Notes under the pieces: model-generated | Told to the model about the DNA's origin: nothing | The model's database searches: none | Seen by the model: only the letters and a program-made list of their open reading frames with translations | In this document: positions 13,345-21,753 of the stretch, piece after piece | Layout: the number at the start of each line of letters is the position of its first letter | Numbering within the stretch: the first letter of the stretch is position 1 | IMG/VR virus record: IMGVR_UViG_3300032006_001707 | Coordinates: 1-27,705 of that record | Length of the DNA stretch: 27,705 bases | DNA from: a virus | Strand: one strand, 5' to 3' | Position numbers and translations under genes: made by a program

Positions 13345-13693
13345 AACAGTAGACTCAGAGGATAATACAGTTGATGCTGAAAAGACTGCGGCAGAAATTG
13401 AAGTAGCTATCGCAACTATCATTGAAGAAAAATTGCAACCTAGTGTTGCTATGCATGGTGGTGAGATTAGTTTAAAAGAATGGGACCATAAAAATGGTAT
13501 TGCAACTATTTTTATGTCAGGTGCTTGTTCTGGATGTGCTATGTCAACACAAACATTAAAGATGGGTGTTGAAAATACACTTAAACATTACATACCAGAA
13601 GTAAAGTCAGTACGTGGTGAAGAAGATATGAACTCAGGGGTTGATCCTTATATGTCTTACCAGGCATATAACCCATTCAGAAACGAGGAATAA
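13331..13693 (+). CDS. NifU C-terminal/NfuA-type Fe-S cluster scaffold
   Basis: The 120-residue product has an acidic N-terminal extension and one NifU-like domain. EKLQPSVAMHGGEISLKEW (about residues 33-51) is followed by SGACSGCAMS with the cluster-binding C66-x-x-C69 and TLKMGVENTLKHYIPEV. Proteins of this family bind a 4Fe-4S cluster between two subunits and pass it to client enzymes. It lacks the degenerate A-type domain of E. coli NfuA, so it matches stand-alone Nfu domains. Lying inside a run of four iron-dependent oxygenase-like genes, it may supply or repair clusters for phage-altered metabolism. That link is inferred. Confidence 0.85.
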   Translation: MDLDKTVDSEDNTVDAEKTAAEIEVAIATIIEEKLQPSVAMHGGEISLKEWDHKNGIATIFMSGACSGCAMSTQTLKMGVENTLKHYIPEVKSVRGEEDMNSGVDPYMSYQAYNPFRNEE

Positions 13694-13698
13694 CTTTA

Positions 13699-14277
13699 AT
13701 GGAAGGTAGTTGGCAGTTTACATCTGCACTTAACTTATGGATAGCTGAGACTTACTATCCTAAATGGAAGGATCTTGAAGAACTGTTTGAAGACAAAGGT
13801 CCTGATCAAAGTGCTGAAAAAACTACTTTCAATGGATGGCAATTTGATACAACTGAAAAAATAAAAAAATATAAATTAGACGAATGGTTCCAAGATATAT
13901 GTCGTAAACGTAAAATTCCTATTAAAAATATAAAAGTAAACCAATCCTGGTGTATATTATACGAAGATGGTGGCTACCAACATTTACATTGTCATGGTCC
14001 AACATTAATTAGTATGGTAATACATTTAGACTCACAACCAGAGCTAGAAGGTATGTTATATACAATAATACCTAAAGAAAATAATGAAATGATTATTAAT
14101 AACTATTTGCCGACCCCAGGGCAAACTATTATACTCGACGGCAGAGTATTTCACGGAGTATATCCTTGTAAAGCAGGCCGAAGAACTGTAGTTGTTGACT
14201 TTGATTTCGATTACTTACAGCCCAGTGAAACACACGATCAAGCAATATGGGGTTCACCCACTATTAATATGGAATAA
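13699..14277 (+). CDS. 2OG-Fe(II) oxygenase-like protein, copy 3
   Basis: The 192-residue product has a beta-helix core with YEDGGYQHLHCHG (His95, 97, 99) as the candidate metal site. PGQTIILDGRVFHGVYPCKAGRR follows, with the distal His152 and Arg161/162. The spacing and the final beta strand (TVVVDFDFDY) fit 2-oxoglutarate oxygenases of the prolyl-hydroxylase-like type. The second ligand looks like His rather than the usual Asp. It is closest to the next gene and less like copies 1 and 2. It starts 5 nt after the NfuA gene. Confidence 0.65.
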   Translation: MEGSWQFTSALNLWIAETYYPKWKDLEELFEDKGPDQSAEKTTFNGWQFDTTEKIKKYKLDEWFQDICRKRKIPIKNIKVNQSWCILYEDGGYQHLHCHGPTLISMVIHLDSQPELEGMLYTIIPKENNEMIINNYLPTPGQTIILDGRVFHGVYPCKAGRRTVVVDFDFDYLQPSETHDQAIWGSPTINME

Positions 14278-14292
14278 CCCGGATGAAAAAAT

Positions 14293-14913
14293 ATGACAGC
14301 GTCAATTAAAAATCATGTAGAATGGGACGAGTTTCTTAAAACAAGTAAAGCTGAAGACTTTACAGGTGACAATTATTATGGTACTAATACTAATCAATTT
14401 ATTATAGAAACTGTATATCCTTTTTGGGAGGAAATAAGTCATAGTGCATTTACAGAGTATGAAGAAAAAACTGACTATCCTGATCGTGTACAATACAGTA
14501 TTAATCCAAAGCAAATACCTGTAAAAATAACAAGTTGGTTTACTAAAAAAATAAAAGAACATTTAAAACATATTGATAACGTATATCCTTTTGAGTCGTG
14601 GGCAATTGACTATAAAGATGGAGGATATCAAGCAGTACATAATCATACTAAACAGCCTAGTTTAATTAGTATGATAATGTTTTTTGATACAATAACAGAT
14701 GCACAAAAAGTACAGCCAACGGATGGTTGTACATATACATTGATGCCTCATACTGATGGTGAGCAGATGTGTTCTCATTTTAATCCTTTTCCTGGAAAAG
14801 TTGTTATTTTTGATGGGAAAGTATATCACGGAACATATCCTTGTAAAGCACCGAGAAGGTGTTTTGTAGTTAACTTTAAGTATGAATATGTTACTATGGA
14901 GCCTAGAAAGTGA
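14293..14913 (+). CDS. 2OG-Fe(II) oxygenase-like protein, copy 4
   Basis: This 206-residue paralogue of copy 3 has YKDGGYQAVHNHTKQPSLIS with His116 and His118. It also has PGKVVIFDGKVYHGTYPCKAPRR with the distal His179 and Arg188/189, then FVVNFKYEY. The shared DGK/RV-H-G-YPCKA-RR block is nearly identical to copy 3, showing a second tandem duplication in this cluster. The substrate is unknown. The stop codon overlaps the GTG start of the nuclease gene (GTGA), so translation is coupled. Confidence 0.65.
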   Translation: MTASIKNHVEWDEFLKTSKAEDFTGDNYYGTNTNQFIIETVYPFWEEISHSAFTEYEEKTDYPDRVQYSINPKQIPVKITSWFTKKIKEHLKHIDNVYPFESWAIDYKDGGYQAVHNHTKQPSLISMIMFFDTITDAQKVQPTDGCTYTLMPHTDGEQMCSHFNPFPGKVVIFDGKVYHGTYPCKAPRRCFVVNFKYEYVTMEPRK

Positions 14914-15584
14914 TTACACAACGATTTGATTATACAACCCTTGACAAACAATCAATAGACGGAAAACGTTTATATGCTTGTCCTGACGGTAACCATGTTG
15001 CTAGTGTTACAACTATATTAAGCAAAACAAAAGACCAAACTGCTCTTAATGAATGGCGTAAAAGAGTAGGTGAACAAAAAGCAAACGAAATTACAACTGA
15101 AGCCGCAAGTGTTGGTACACGTATGCACAAATTTCTAGAAGATTATATAGATACTGGTGATTGGCCTGAAGCAGGCTCGAATCCTTATAGTCAACAAGCA
15201 AATGAGATGGCAAAAGTAATAAAAGAAGAAGCATTAACGTTTGTAAGTGAAATATGGGGTAGTGAAGTATCATTATACCATCCTAAGATATATGCAGGCA
15301 CTACAGACCTCTTAGGCGTCTTTAAAGGGTCGAATTGTATCATGGACTTTAAGCAAACAAATAAGCCTAAAAAAGACGAATGGGTTGATGACTATAAAAT
15401 GCAATTAGTAGCCTACGCCCTAGCACATAACGAATTATATGGTACTAAAATACAAGAAGGACACGTTTTTATGTGTTCTAGAGACCTTACATATCAACAA
15501 TTTGATGTTTATCCTGATACATTTAAAGAATGGGAGTCTAAATGGTGGGATAGAGTCTACCAGTACTATGACCGTTTCGCATAA
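14910..15584 (+). CDS. PD-(D/E)XK exonuclease-like protein (MGME1/Cas4-like)
   Basis: The 224-residue product has a GTRMHKFLE helix (residues 69-77, conserved His) and AGTTDLLGVFKGSNCIMDFKQT (129-150), in which Asp133, Asp146 and Lys148 form the D...DxK catalytic core. KMQLVAYA (163-170) follows with the conserved Gln. This layout is typical of RecB/Cas4/MGME1-type nucleases, which degrade or trim single-stranded DNA ends. It could act in phage replication, recombination or host DNA breakdown. The start is GTG with a GGAG site about 9 nt upstream. A late-type motif overlaps its stop codon. Confidence 0.8.
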   Translation: MITQRFDYTTLDKQSIDGKRLYACPDGNHVASVTTILSKTKDQTALNEWRKRVGEQKANEITTEAASVGTRMHKFLEDYIDTGDWPEAGSNPYSQQANEMAKVIKEEALTFVSEIWGSEVSLYHPKIYAGTTDLLGVFKGSNCIMDFKQTNKPKKDEWVDDYKMQLVAYALAHNELYGTKIQEGHVFMCSRDLTYQQFDVYPDTFKEWESKWWDRVYQYYDRFA

Positions 15585-15587
15585 ATA
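15581..15587 (+). promoter_or_regulatory. T4-like late promoter motif overlapping a stop codon
   Basis: ATAAATAC contains the TAA stop (15582-15584) of the nuclease gene. It lies 21 nt before the GTG of the tail protein gene, which has its own SD (AAGGAG). Confidence 0.5.
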
Positions 15588-15608
15588 CTAAAAACAAGGA
15601 GTTGAAAC

Positions 15609-17237
15609 GTGGCAATAGTACAGATTAGCCGAATACAAATTAGACGTGGACAAAAACTTACTGGTTCTGGTGTACCACAACTAGCAGGTGGCGAATTGGG
15701 CTGGGCAGTTGATACTCGAGAGCTTTATATAGGTAATGGCTCTGTATCAGAAGGTTCTCCAGCAGTAGGTAATTCAAAAATTCTAACAGAACACGATAAT
15801 TTATTCTCATTTGCCGATCAATATCAGTACCTAAAAGGCGAGTCAACAATGCTAACAGGTACTACACCTACAACACCTGTAACAAGAACATTACAAGATA
15901 GATTAGACGAAAGAGTTAATGTTAAGAGCTTTGATGTTAAAGGTGATGGAATAGATTGTACTACAAAATTTCAACAAGCTATCGATCAATTATATATTAA
16001 TACAGCAACTAAAGGAAGTACAACTAGCAGAGTAGTTCTTTATATAGATGCTGGTAGTTATACAATTTCTTCAAGTCTTAAAATTCCACCACACGCAAGT
16101 ATTATTGGATCTGGAGCAGATAAAGTTATTATAACACAAACTGGAAATGATCCTATTTTTGAAACTGTTAATAGTGGAAGTACTCCAGGTTCGCCAGCAC
16201 AAGATTCTACGAGTACAACATTAAATCAAGCAAGACATATTCATATTAAAGGAATGACGTTAAAACATAGTTCAACTAACGTAGGCTTAAAATTACAAAG
16301 TTGTCGAGAAAGTATTTTTGAAGACTTAATTATAGAAGGTGGTTGGACAAGTGGTTCGGCTCTTCTTGCTGATCAAATTGGTATTAGAATGAATTCTTTA
16401 AGTACGGCTGTTAATACAGTTAGGAATACTTTTAGAAATGTACAAGTAAAAGGATTTGCAAGAGCTATCGAATCTAAATATGATATAGAAAATAACTTAT
16501 GGGACAAATGTGTATTTGAAACATTAGGTTATGGGTTTGTATTTGGTGACGGTACAGTTATTAACAATGCAGGGATGTTAACTGGTCCTATTCATAACGT
16601 TATTCAAAATAGTAAATTTCAAGATATTGATAGAAATGCTATTTGGATACACACAGGTAATTTTAATACTAGTGATAATAATGTTTATGTAGATGTAGGA
16701 AACAATGGTGGTGTAGAAGCTAATGCGGCTCATCCAGTTATTAAATTTTCAGTTGGTACAGCATTAAGTAATGTATCAGCAGGCGACTACTTTAGTAGAA
16801 CACAACAATTATCATACGATCAATCATTAATGACAAGTTATCCATACATTCCAGAAATTGAAGGTGAATCTGTATACGATATGGAATTTTCTTATAGAAT
16901 TAATGTTGTTCAATACACATCATTCGTTAGGGTTCTTAGAGCTCCGGGTGACAGTGATCGAACAGTATATGTTGATTATATATACAGATCAACGTCTGTA
17001 GATGCAGTAAGACAAGGAACACTAGAAATTCTAGTTAATAGATCATTAGGTACAGCTACTTTAACTGATGACCATTCCTATTTAGGTAGCTCACTTTATG
17101 AACCAAATATCACATTTAGAGCATCAGTAACTGATGAAAATGGCGACACAATAGTTGACACAATAGTCATTGAGATGTTAAACTTAACTAGTGCTGATAC
17201 AGGTACAATATTATTTAAAGTGAAATATAAATCATAG
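15609..17237 (+). CDS. Tail fibre/tailspike-like protein with pectate-lyase-type beta-helix
   Basis: The 542-residue product starts with QIRRGQKLTGSGVPQLAGGELGW and DTRELYIGNGS, a pattern common at the N-terminus of marine-phage receptor-binding proteins. A beta-helix entry motif follows (VKSFDVKGDGIDCTTKFQQAID, about residues 100-121), then repeated short strands to about residue 360. The C-terminal region (about 375-542) is beta-rich and may be a trimerising receptor-binding domain. No catalytic motif for a depolymerase could be read. It begins with GTG after AAGGAG. It probably decides adsorption specificity. Its stop overlaps the next GTG start. Confidence 0.8.
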   Translation: MAIVQISRIQIRRGQKLTGSGVPQLAGGELGWAVDTRELYIGNGSVSEGSPAVGNSKILTEHDNLFSFADQYQYLKGESTMLTGTTPTTPVTRTLQDRLDERVNVKSFDVKGDGIDCTTKFQQAIDQLYINTATKGSTTSRVVLYIDAGSYTISSSLKIPPHASIIGSGADKVIITQTGNDPIFETVNSGSTPGSPAQDSTSTTLNQARHIHIKGMTLKHSSTNVGLKLQSCRESIFEDLIIEGGWTSGSALLADQIGIRMNSLSTAVNTVRNTFRNVQVKGFARAIESKYDIENNLWDKCVFETLGYGFVFGDGTVINNAGMLTGPIHNVIQNSKFQDIDRNAIWIHTGNFNTSDNNVYVDVGNNGGVEANAAHPVIKFSVGTALSNVSAGDYFSRTQQLSYDQSLMTSYPYIPEIEGESVYDMEFSYRINVVQYTSFVRVLRAPGDSDRTVYVDYIYRSTSVDAVRQGTLEILVNRSLGTATLTDDHSYLGSSLYEPNITFRASVTDENGDTIVDTIVIEMLNLTSADTGTILFKVKYKS

Positions 17238-17662
17238 TGCTTTTAGATGATTATACAGTAAAATTAAGCCAGTGGCAATGGTTACGCAACAGGCTTGAAA
17301 CTAGTATTAACCCTTACCAGGAAGTAATAAACTACTATAACGCACAAAAAAAGTGCAAATTGAGTACCGATCCGTGGAATAAAGCTATTTGGCCTAACCC
17401 ATGGGAACTTTTAGATTTCAATTTGTACTGTGATTTCACTTTAACACTTGGTACGTGTTACACTCTACAGTTAACCGATAGGTTTAAGGATTGTAAATTT
17501 GAGATACATATCAGTATAGACAAAGTAAATGAAGAATTATTATACCCTTTATACGTCGACGATAAAATTTTGTGTTATAATTATAATGAAGTTATTCAAA
17601 AAAACGAATTACCCACAACGATTATATCACAACGAATTTACAAGATGCCTCGGTTACAATAA
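17237..17662 (+). CDS. Unknown Trp/Tyr/Cys-rich protein after the tail gene
   Basis: The 141-residue product is aromatic- and Cys-rich: it begins LLDDYTVKLSQWQWLRNRLE, has WNKAIWPNPWELLDFNLYC in the middle and YPLYVDDKILCYNYNE near the end. No family was recognised. The GTG start shares a base with the previous stop (TAGTG), implying translational coupling to the tail protein. It may therefore be a tail accessory or chaperone, which is only positional inference. A late-type motif overlaps its stop codon. Confidence 0.7.
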   Translation: MLLDDYTVKLSQWQWLRNRLETSINPYQEVINYYNAQKKCKLSTDPWNKAIWPNPWELLDFNLYCDFTLTLGTCYTLQLTDRFKDCKFEIHISIDKVNEELLYPLYVDDKILCYNYNEVIQKNELPTTIISQRIYKMPRLQ

Positions 17663-17665
17663 ATA
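17659..17665 (+). promoter_or_regulatory. T4-like late promoter motif before nrdA
   Basis: ATAAATAC contains the TAA stop (17660-17662) of the preceding gene and lies 45 nt before the nrdA ATG. Expression of a nucleotide-metabolism gene from a late-type motif would be unusual, so this site needs transcript data. Confidence 0.35.
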
Positions 17666-17710
17666 CAATATCATTTACTAATAAGAACAGTAACATAGTA
17701 GGAGATTTCA

Positions 17711-20044
17711 ATGTCAAACGGCGTAGGAATACACATTAGAAAAAGAGACGGCAGACTAGTACCCTTAAATATAGATAAAATTCATTTTGTAGTAGAAGAA
17801 GCAGTAGATGGACTCGCGAATGTAAGTGCTTCACAGATAGAAATGAACGCTAACATTCAATTTTATGACGGAATGAGTACACAAGAAATTCAAGAAATTT
17901 TGATCAAGTCTGCAAACGATTTAATTTCTTTAGACATTCCTAATTACCAATACGCCGCGGCAAGATTACTTTTATATCCAATTTATAAAGAAGCATTTGG
18001 TCATTTCAAACCAATTACATTACAGGAAATGATTGATAAAAATATTAAACGTGGAGTGTATGATCCTGCAATCCTAGAAAAATATTCTGTTGAAGAAATT
18101 AAAACATTGGACAAGTACATTAAACATCAACGAGATGAAAATTTTACTTACGCAGGACTAAGACAAATTGTAGACAAGTACCTTTGCCAAGATAGAAGTA
18201 GCGGAGAAATTTTTGAATCGCCACAATTTATGTATATGATGATTGCGGCAACATTGTTTGCAAACTATCCAGAGAAGAATCGTTTAAATTATGTAAGGAG
18301 ATATTATGATGCGACCTCACTTTTTAAAATCAATATCCCAACGCCAGTCATGGCTGGGGTCCGTACCCCTGTTCGACAATTTGCTTCGTGCGTTCTTGTT
18401 GATAGTGATGACACCCTTGATAGTATTTTTGCTAGTGATATGTCAATTGGTAGATATACTGCCCAAAGGGCCGGCATCGGAATCAACGCAGGTAGAATAA
18501 GAGCTATCAATTCTAAAATTAGAGGAGGAGAAGTTGCACACACAGGCATAATTCCTTTTCTAAAAAAGTTCGAGTCAACTGTAAGGTGTTGTACTCAGAA
18601 TGGTGTACGTGGTGGAAGTGCTACAACCCATTTCCCTATTTGGCACTTAGAGATTGAAGATATTTTAGTCCTAAAAAATAATAAAGGAACTGAAGATAAT
18701 AGAGTTCGTAAATTAGATTATTCAATTCAAATTAATAAACTAATGTACGAACGATTATTAAAGAACGAAGATATTACTCTTTTCTCACCTCACGACGTGC
18801 CAGATTTATATGAAGCATTTTTTACTGACCAAGAATTATTCCAAGAACTTTACGAAAAATATGAACGAAAGACTTCTATTAGAAAAAATAAAATTCCTGC
18901 AATGACTCTTTTTTCATCTCTAATTAAAGAACGAGCAGAAACGGGTCGCATTTATATTATGAACGTTGATCATTGTAATACACATAGTTCTTTTAAAGAT
19001 ACTGTTTATATGAGCAACTTATGTCAAGAAATTACATTACCTACAAAACCATTACAACATATTGATGATCCTAATGGAGAAATAGCATTATGTATTCTTT
19101 CTGCAATTAATGTAGGTAAAATTAATCAACTAGAAGAATTAGAAGGGTTATGTGATTTAGCTGTTAGGTCTTTAGATGAAATTATTGATTACCAAAGATA
19201 TCCTGTAAAGGCGGCTGAAATAAGTACAAAAGCACGTAGATCTTTAGGTGTTGGCTATATTGGCCTAGCACATTATCTAGCAAAGAATCAAGTAAAATAT
19301 ACTGATAAAAAAGCATTAACAAAAGTACATGAATTAACTGAAGCATTTCAATATTATCTTTTAACTTCATCAAATAATCTTGCAATCGAAAAAGGTAAGT
19401 GTGAATACTTCGAGCGTACTAAATATTCTGAAGGGTTACTGCCCATCGATACTTATAAGAAGGACCTAGATGAAGTATGCAGTATTACATTAAAATATGA
19501 CTGGGATGATCTTCGTAGAAGCATTAAGGATCATGGCCTACGCCACTCCACATTGTCCGCACAGATGCCATCGGAGAGCAGTTCGATTGTGTCAAATGCC
19601 ACAAACGGAATTGAACCACCTAGAGGATACTTGTCCATTAAGAAGTCCAAAAAAGGGCCTCTTAAGCAGATTGTTCCACAGTATCAAGCATTAAGAAATT
19701 ATTATACGTTACTATGGGATATGCCTAGTAATGAAGGATATATTAATATTGTTGCAGTAATGCAAAAGTTTTTTGATCAAGCAATTAGTGGTAACTGGAG
19801 TTATAATCCAACCCATTATGAAAACAATGAAGTACCAATGAGTGTAATGATACAAGATATGTTAATGACTTATAAATTAGGATGGAAGACATCATATTAT
19901 CAAAACACTTATGACCTTAAAATTGATGATACAGAATCAATACAAGAAGTTCGTTCCGAAAGCACACCTAACTCATACGAACCTGAAATAGAAAAAACAA
20001 CTGATAAATTAGAAGAAGAAGATTGTGAAAGTTGCGTTATATAA
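17711..20044 (+). CDS. nrdA: Class Ia ribonucleotide reductase, large subunit
   Basis: The 777-residue product matches the full-length class I alpha subunit, which reduces ribonucleoside diphosphates to deoxy forms. An ATP-cone domain covers about residues 5-95, so allosteric activity control may be retained. The active site is intact: Cys227 in FASCVLVDSDD, N436-x-C438-x-E440 in SNLCQEI and Cys461 in ALCILSAINVG. A YYQNT pair near the C-terminus carries the radical-transfer tyrosines. The tail cysteines are C772-E-S-C775, and this C-x2-C spacing is tighter than the C-x4-C of E. coli. It starts after TAGGAGA and forms an operon with nrdB and glutaredoxin, supplying dNTPs for phage replication. 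Confidence 0.95.
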   Translation: MSNGVGIHIRKRDGRLVPLNIDKIHFVVEEAVDGLANVSASQIEMNANIQFYDGMSTQEIQEILIKSANDLISLDIPNYQYAAARLLLYPIYKEAFGHFKPITLQEMIDKNIKRGVYDPAILEKYSVEEIKTLDKYIKHQRDENFTYAGLRQIVDKYLCQDRSSGEIFESPQFMYMMIAATLFANYPEKNRLNYVRRYYDATSLFKINIPTPVMAGVRTPVRQFASCVLVDSDDTLDSIFASDMSIGRYTAQRAGIGINAGRIRAINSKIRGGEVAHTGIIPFLKKFESTVRCCTQNGVRGGSATTHFPIWHLEIEDILVLKNNKGTEDNRVRKLDYSIQINKLMYERLLKNEDITLFSPHDVPDLYEAFFTDQELFQELYEKYERKTSIRKNKIPAMTLFSSLIKERAETGRIYIMNVDHCNTHSSFKDTVYMSNLCQEITLPTKPLQHIDDPNGEIALCILSAINVGKINQLEELEGLCDLAVRSLDEIIDYQRYPVKAAEISTKARRSLGVGYIGLAHYLAKNQVKYTDKKALTKVHELTEAFQYYLLTSSNNLAIEKGKCEYFERTKYSEGLLPIDTYKKDLDEVCSITLKYDWDDLRRSIKDHGLRHSTLSAQMPSESSSIVSNATNGIEPPRGYLSIKKSKKGPLKQIVPQYQALRNYYTLLWDMPSNEGYINIVAVMQKFFDQAISGNWSYNPTHYENNEVPMSVMIQDMLMTYKLGWKTSYYQNTYDLKIDDTESIQEVRSESTPNSYEPEIEKTTDKLEEEDCESCVI

Positions 20045-20064
20045 CGTAGGATTATAAATTAACA

Positions 20065-21171
20065 ATGGTAAAGACAGTATTTAATAGAGACAAAGTTGAT
20101 TTCACTAAACAATATATGTTTTTTGGAAAAGACCAGAACACACAAAGATATGATGTATTTAGATTTCCAGAGTTTGATAAGCTCAATCAAACAATGCTTG
20201 GATACTTTTGGCGACCTGAAGAAGTAAGTTTACAAAAAGATCGTTCAGACTATGCAAACTTTAGACCAGAACAAAAACATATCTTTACAGCTAATTTAAA
20301 ATATCAAACACTATTGGATAGCGTACAAGGTCGAGGACCAGCGTTAGCTTTCTTACCTTATGTATCTTTACCAGAACTTGAAGGGTGCATTGTTACTTGG
20401 GACTTTTTTGAAACAATCCATTCTCGTTCTTATACACACATTATGAAAAATGTTTATGCAGATCCGTCAGAAGTGTTAGATAAAATCTTAGATGATAAAG
20501 AGATTTTAAAACGAGCTGTAACAGTTACTAAACATTATGATAACTTTACTAGTGTAGCTAATAAGTATTACCATAATAAAAAAGGTACAATGCGTGAAGT
20601 TAAAAAGAAATTATTTCTAGCAATGATGAATGTTAATATTTTAGAAGGCTTACGTTTTTATGTATCATTTGCTTGTACATTTGCATTTGGTGAATTAAAA
20701 ATGATGGAAGGCTCTGCTAAAATTATTTCTTTAATTGCTAGAGATGAAGCAACACATTTAAATCTTACAAATCATATTCTTAAAAATTGGATGAAGGGTG
20801 AAGACGATCCTGAAATGAAAAAAATTGTTAAAGAATGTGAAAATGAAGTTTATGATATGTGGCGAGCCTGTGTCGAGGAAGAAAAAGCGTGGACTAACTA
20901 TCTATTTAAAGATGGAACTATCATCGGATTAAATGAAAATTTATTACACGCTTACGTAGAATATATTGCTAACCGTAGATTAAAAGGACTAGGATATGAT
21001 ACATTATTTCCAGATCGTCCTTTAAATACAAATCCTCTACCATGGACACAACATTGGTTATCAAGCTCAGGAATGCAAGTAGCACCACAAGAAACCGAAG
21101 TTGAGTCATATATCGTAGGTGGCATCAAACATGATGTTTCTGAAGATGCACTAAAAGGATTTAAACTATGA
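20065..21171 (+). CDS. nrdB: Class Ia ribonucleotide reductase, small subunit
   Basis: The 368-residue product is the diiron-tyrosyl radical subunit. Visible landmarks are LLDSVQGRGP (first Asp ligand), TWDFFETIHSRSYTHI (Glu116, His119 and radical Tyr123), MMNVNILEGLRFYVSFACTF (third ligand) and ARDEATHL (final Glu and His ligands). The retained Tyr indicates a class Ia/Ib-type radical rather than a Tyr-less class Ic. The C-terminus (EDALKGFKL) would dock on NrdA. It follows nrdA by 20 nt and overlaps glutaredoxin by 4 nt (ATGA), so the three are cotranslated. Confidence 0.95.
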   Translation: MVKTVFNRDKVDFTKQYMFFGKDQNTQRYDVFRFPEFDKLNQTMLGYFWRPEEVSLQKDRSDYANFRPEQKHIFTANLKYQTLLDSVQGRGPALAFLPYVSLPELEGCIVTWDFFETIHSRSYTHIMKNVYADPSEVLDKILDDKEILKRAVTVTKHYDNFTSVANKYYHNKKGTMREVKKKLFLAMMNVNILEGLRFYVSFACTFAFGELKMMEGSAKIISLIARDEATHLNLTNHILKNWMKGEDDPEMKKIVKECENEVYDMWRACVEEEKAWTNYLFKDGTIIGLNENLLHAYVEYIANRRLKGLGYDTLFPDRPLNTNPLPWTQHWLSSSGMQVAPQETEVESYIVGGIKHDVSEDALKGFKL

Positions 21172-21431
21172 CATCGGTAATTTACAGTAAACCAAATTGT
21201 CCTTACTGTGATAAAGCAAAAGCATTATTAAACAAAACACAAATAGAATGGCGAGAAGTAGTAATAGGAAAAGACATAACAGTAGAACAACTGTTTGAAG
21301 AATTTAGATTAAACAATCAACCACAACCGAAATCAGCACCACAAATTATTTTACATGGTAAGTATGTTGGAGGGTATAACGAACTCCAACAGTATTTTGA
21401 AAACTGTGACTTAGGAAGAAGCGATACATAA
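21168..21431 (+). CDS. Glutaredoxin
   Basis: The 87-residue thioredoxin-fold protein has the dithiol active site C11-P-Y-C14 in KPNCPYCDKAK. It also has a SAPQIILHGKYVGGYNEL segment containing the cis-Pro and glutathione-binding GG. It overlaps nrdB by ATGA and so probably reduces the C-terminal cysteines of NrdA after each turnover, the role of nrdC-type glutaredoxins in T4-like phages. The length is normal. The next gene starts on its last base. Confidence 0.92.
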   Translation: MTSVIYSKPNCPYCDKAKALLNKTQIEWREVVIGKDITVEQLFEEFRLNNQPQPKSAPQIILHGKYVGGYNELQQYFENCDLGRSDT

Positions 21432-21742
21432 TGTTAATTGAAAAAACTTATAAAATTAATGATATAGTTACTATTAAACTAAAATCTGGTGAAGAACTAG
21501 TTGGCAAACTTGAAGCTGAAGATGATAAAGATATTAAAGTTCATATGCCGTTAACACTTGTAGCGAGTGAGAAAGGTATAGGATTACAGCAATTTTTATT
21601 TACAGCTGATATAACTAAATCTTATACTATTAAGCACGAAGCTATTACATTAATTGCACCAACTAAATCAGAATTTGCTGAAGGTTATACTAAACAAACA
21701 TCATCTATAATTACACCCCAAAAGCCTAGTATTATTACATAA
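21431..21742 (+). CDS. Small beta-rich, Sm-like-fold candidate
   Basis: The 103-residue product begins MLIEKTYKINDIVTIKLKSGEELVGKLEAEDDKDIKV when read in parts. The pattern I-V-T-I-K-L-x-S-G-E-E-L-V-G-K-L followed by acidic residues resembles Sm motif 1. The second motif is not clear, and a disordered Ser/Thr/Pro tail follows residue 80. RNA binding is possible but not shown, and a different small-barrel fold would fit equally. It is coupled to glutaredoxin by a one-base overlap (TAATG), so it is expressed with the nucleotide-reductase operon. Confidence 0.7.
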   Translation: MLIEKTYKINDIVTIKLKSGEELVGKLEAEDDKDIKVHMPLTLVASEKGIGLQQFLFTADITKSYTIKHEAITLIAPTKSEFAEGYTKQTSSIITPQKPSIIT

Positions 21743-21748
21743 TAAATA
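21742..21748 (+). promoter_or_regulatory. Late promoter motif placed for a leaderless mRNA
   Basis: ATAAATAC begins on the last base of the preceding stop codon and ends 5 nt before the ATG at 21754. No SD lies between them. Confidence 0.5.
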
Positions 21749-21753
21749 CTAGT

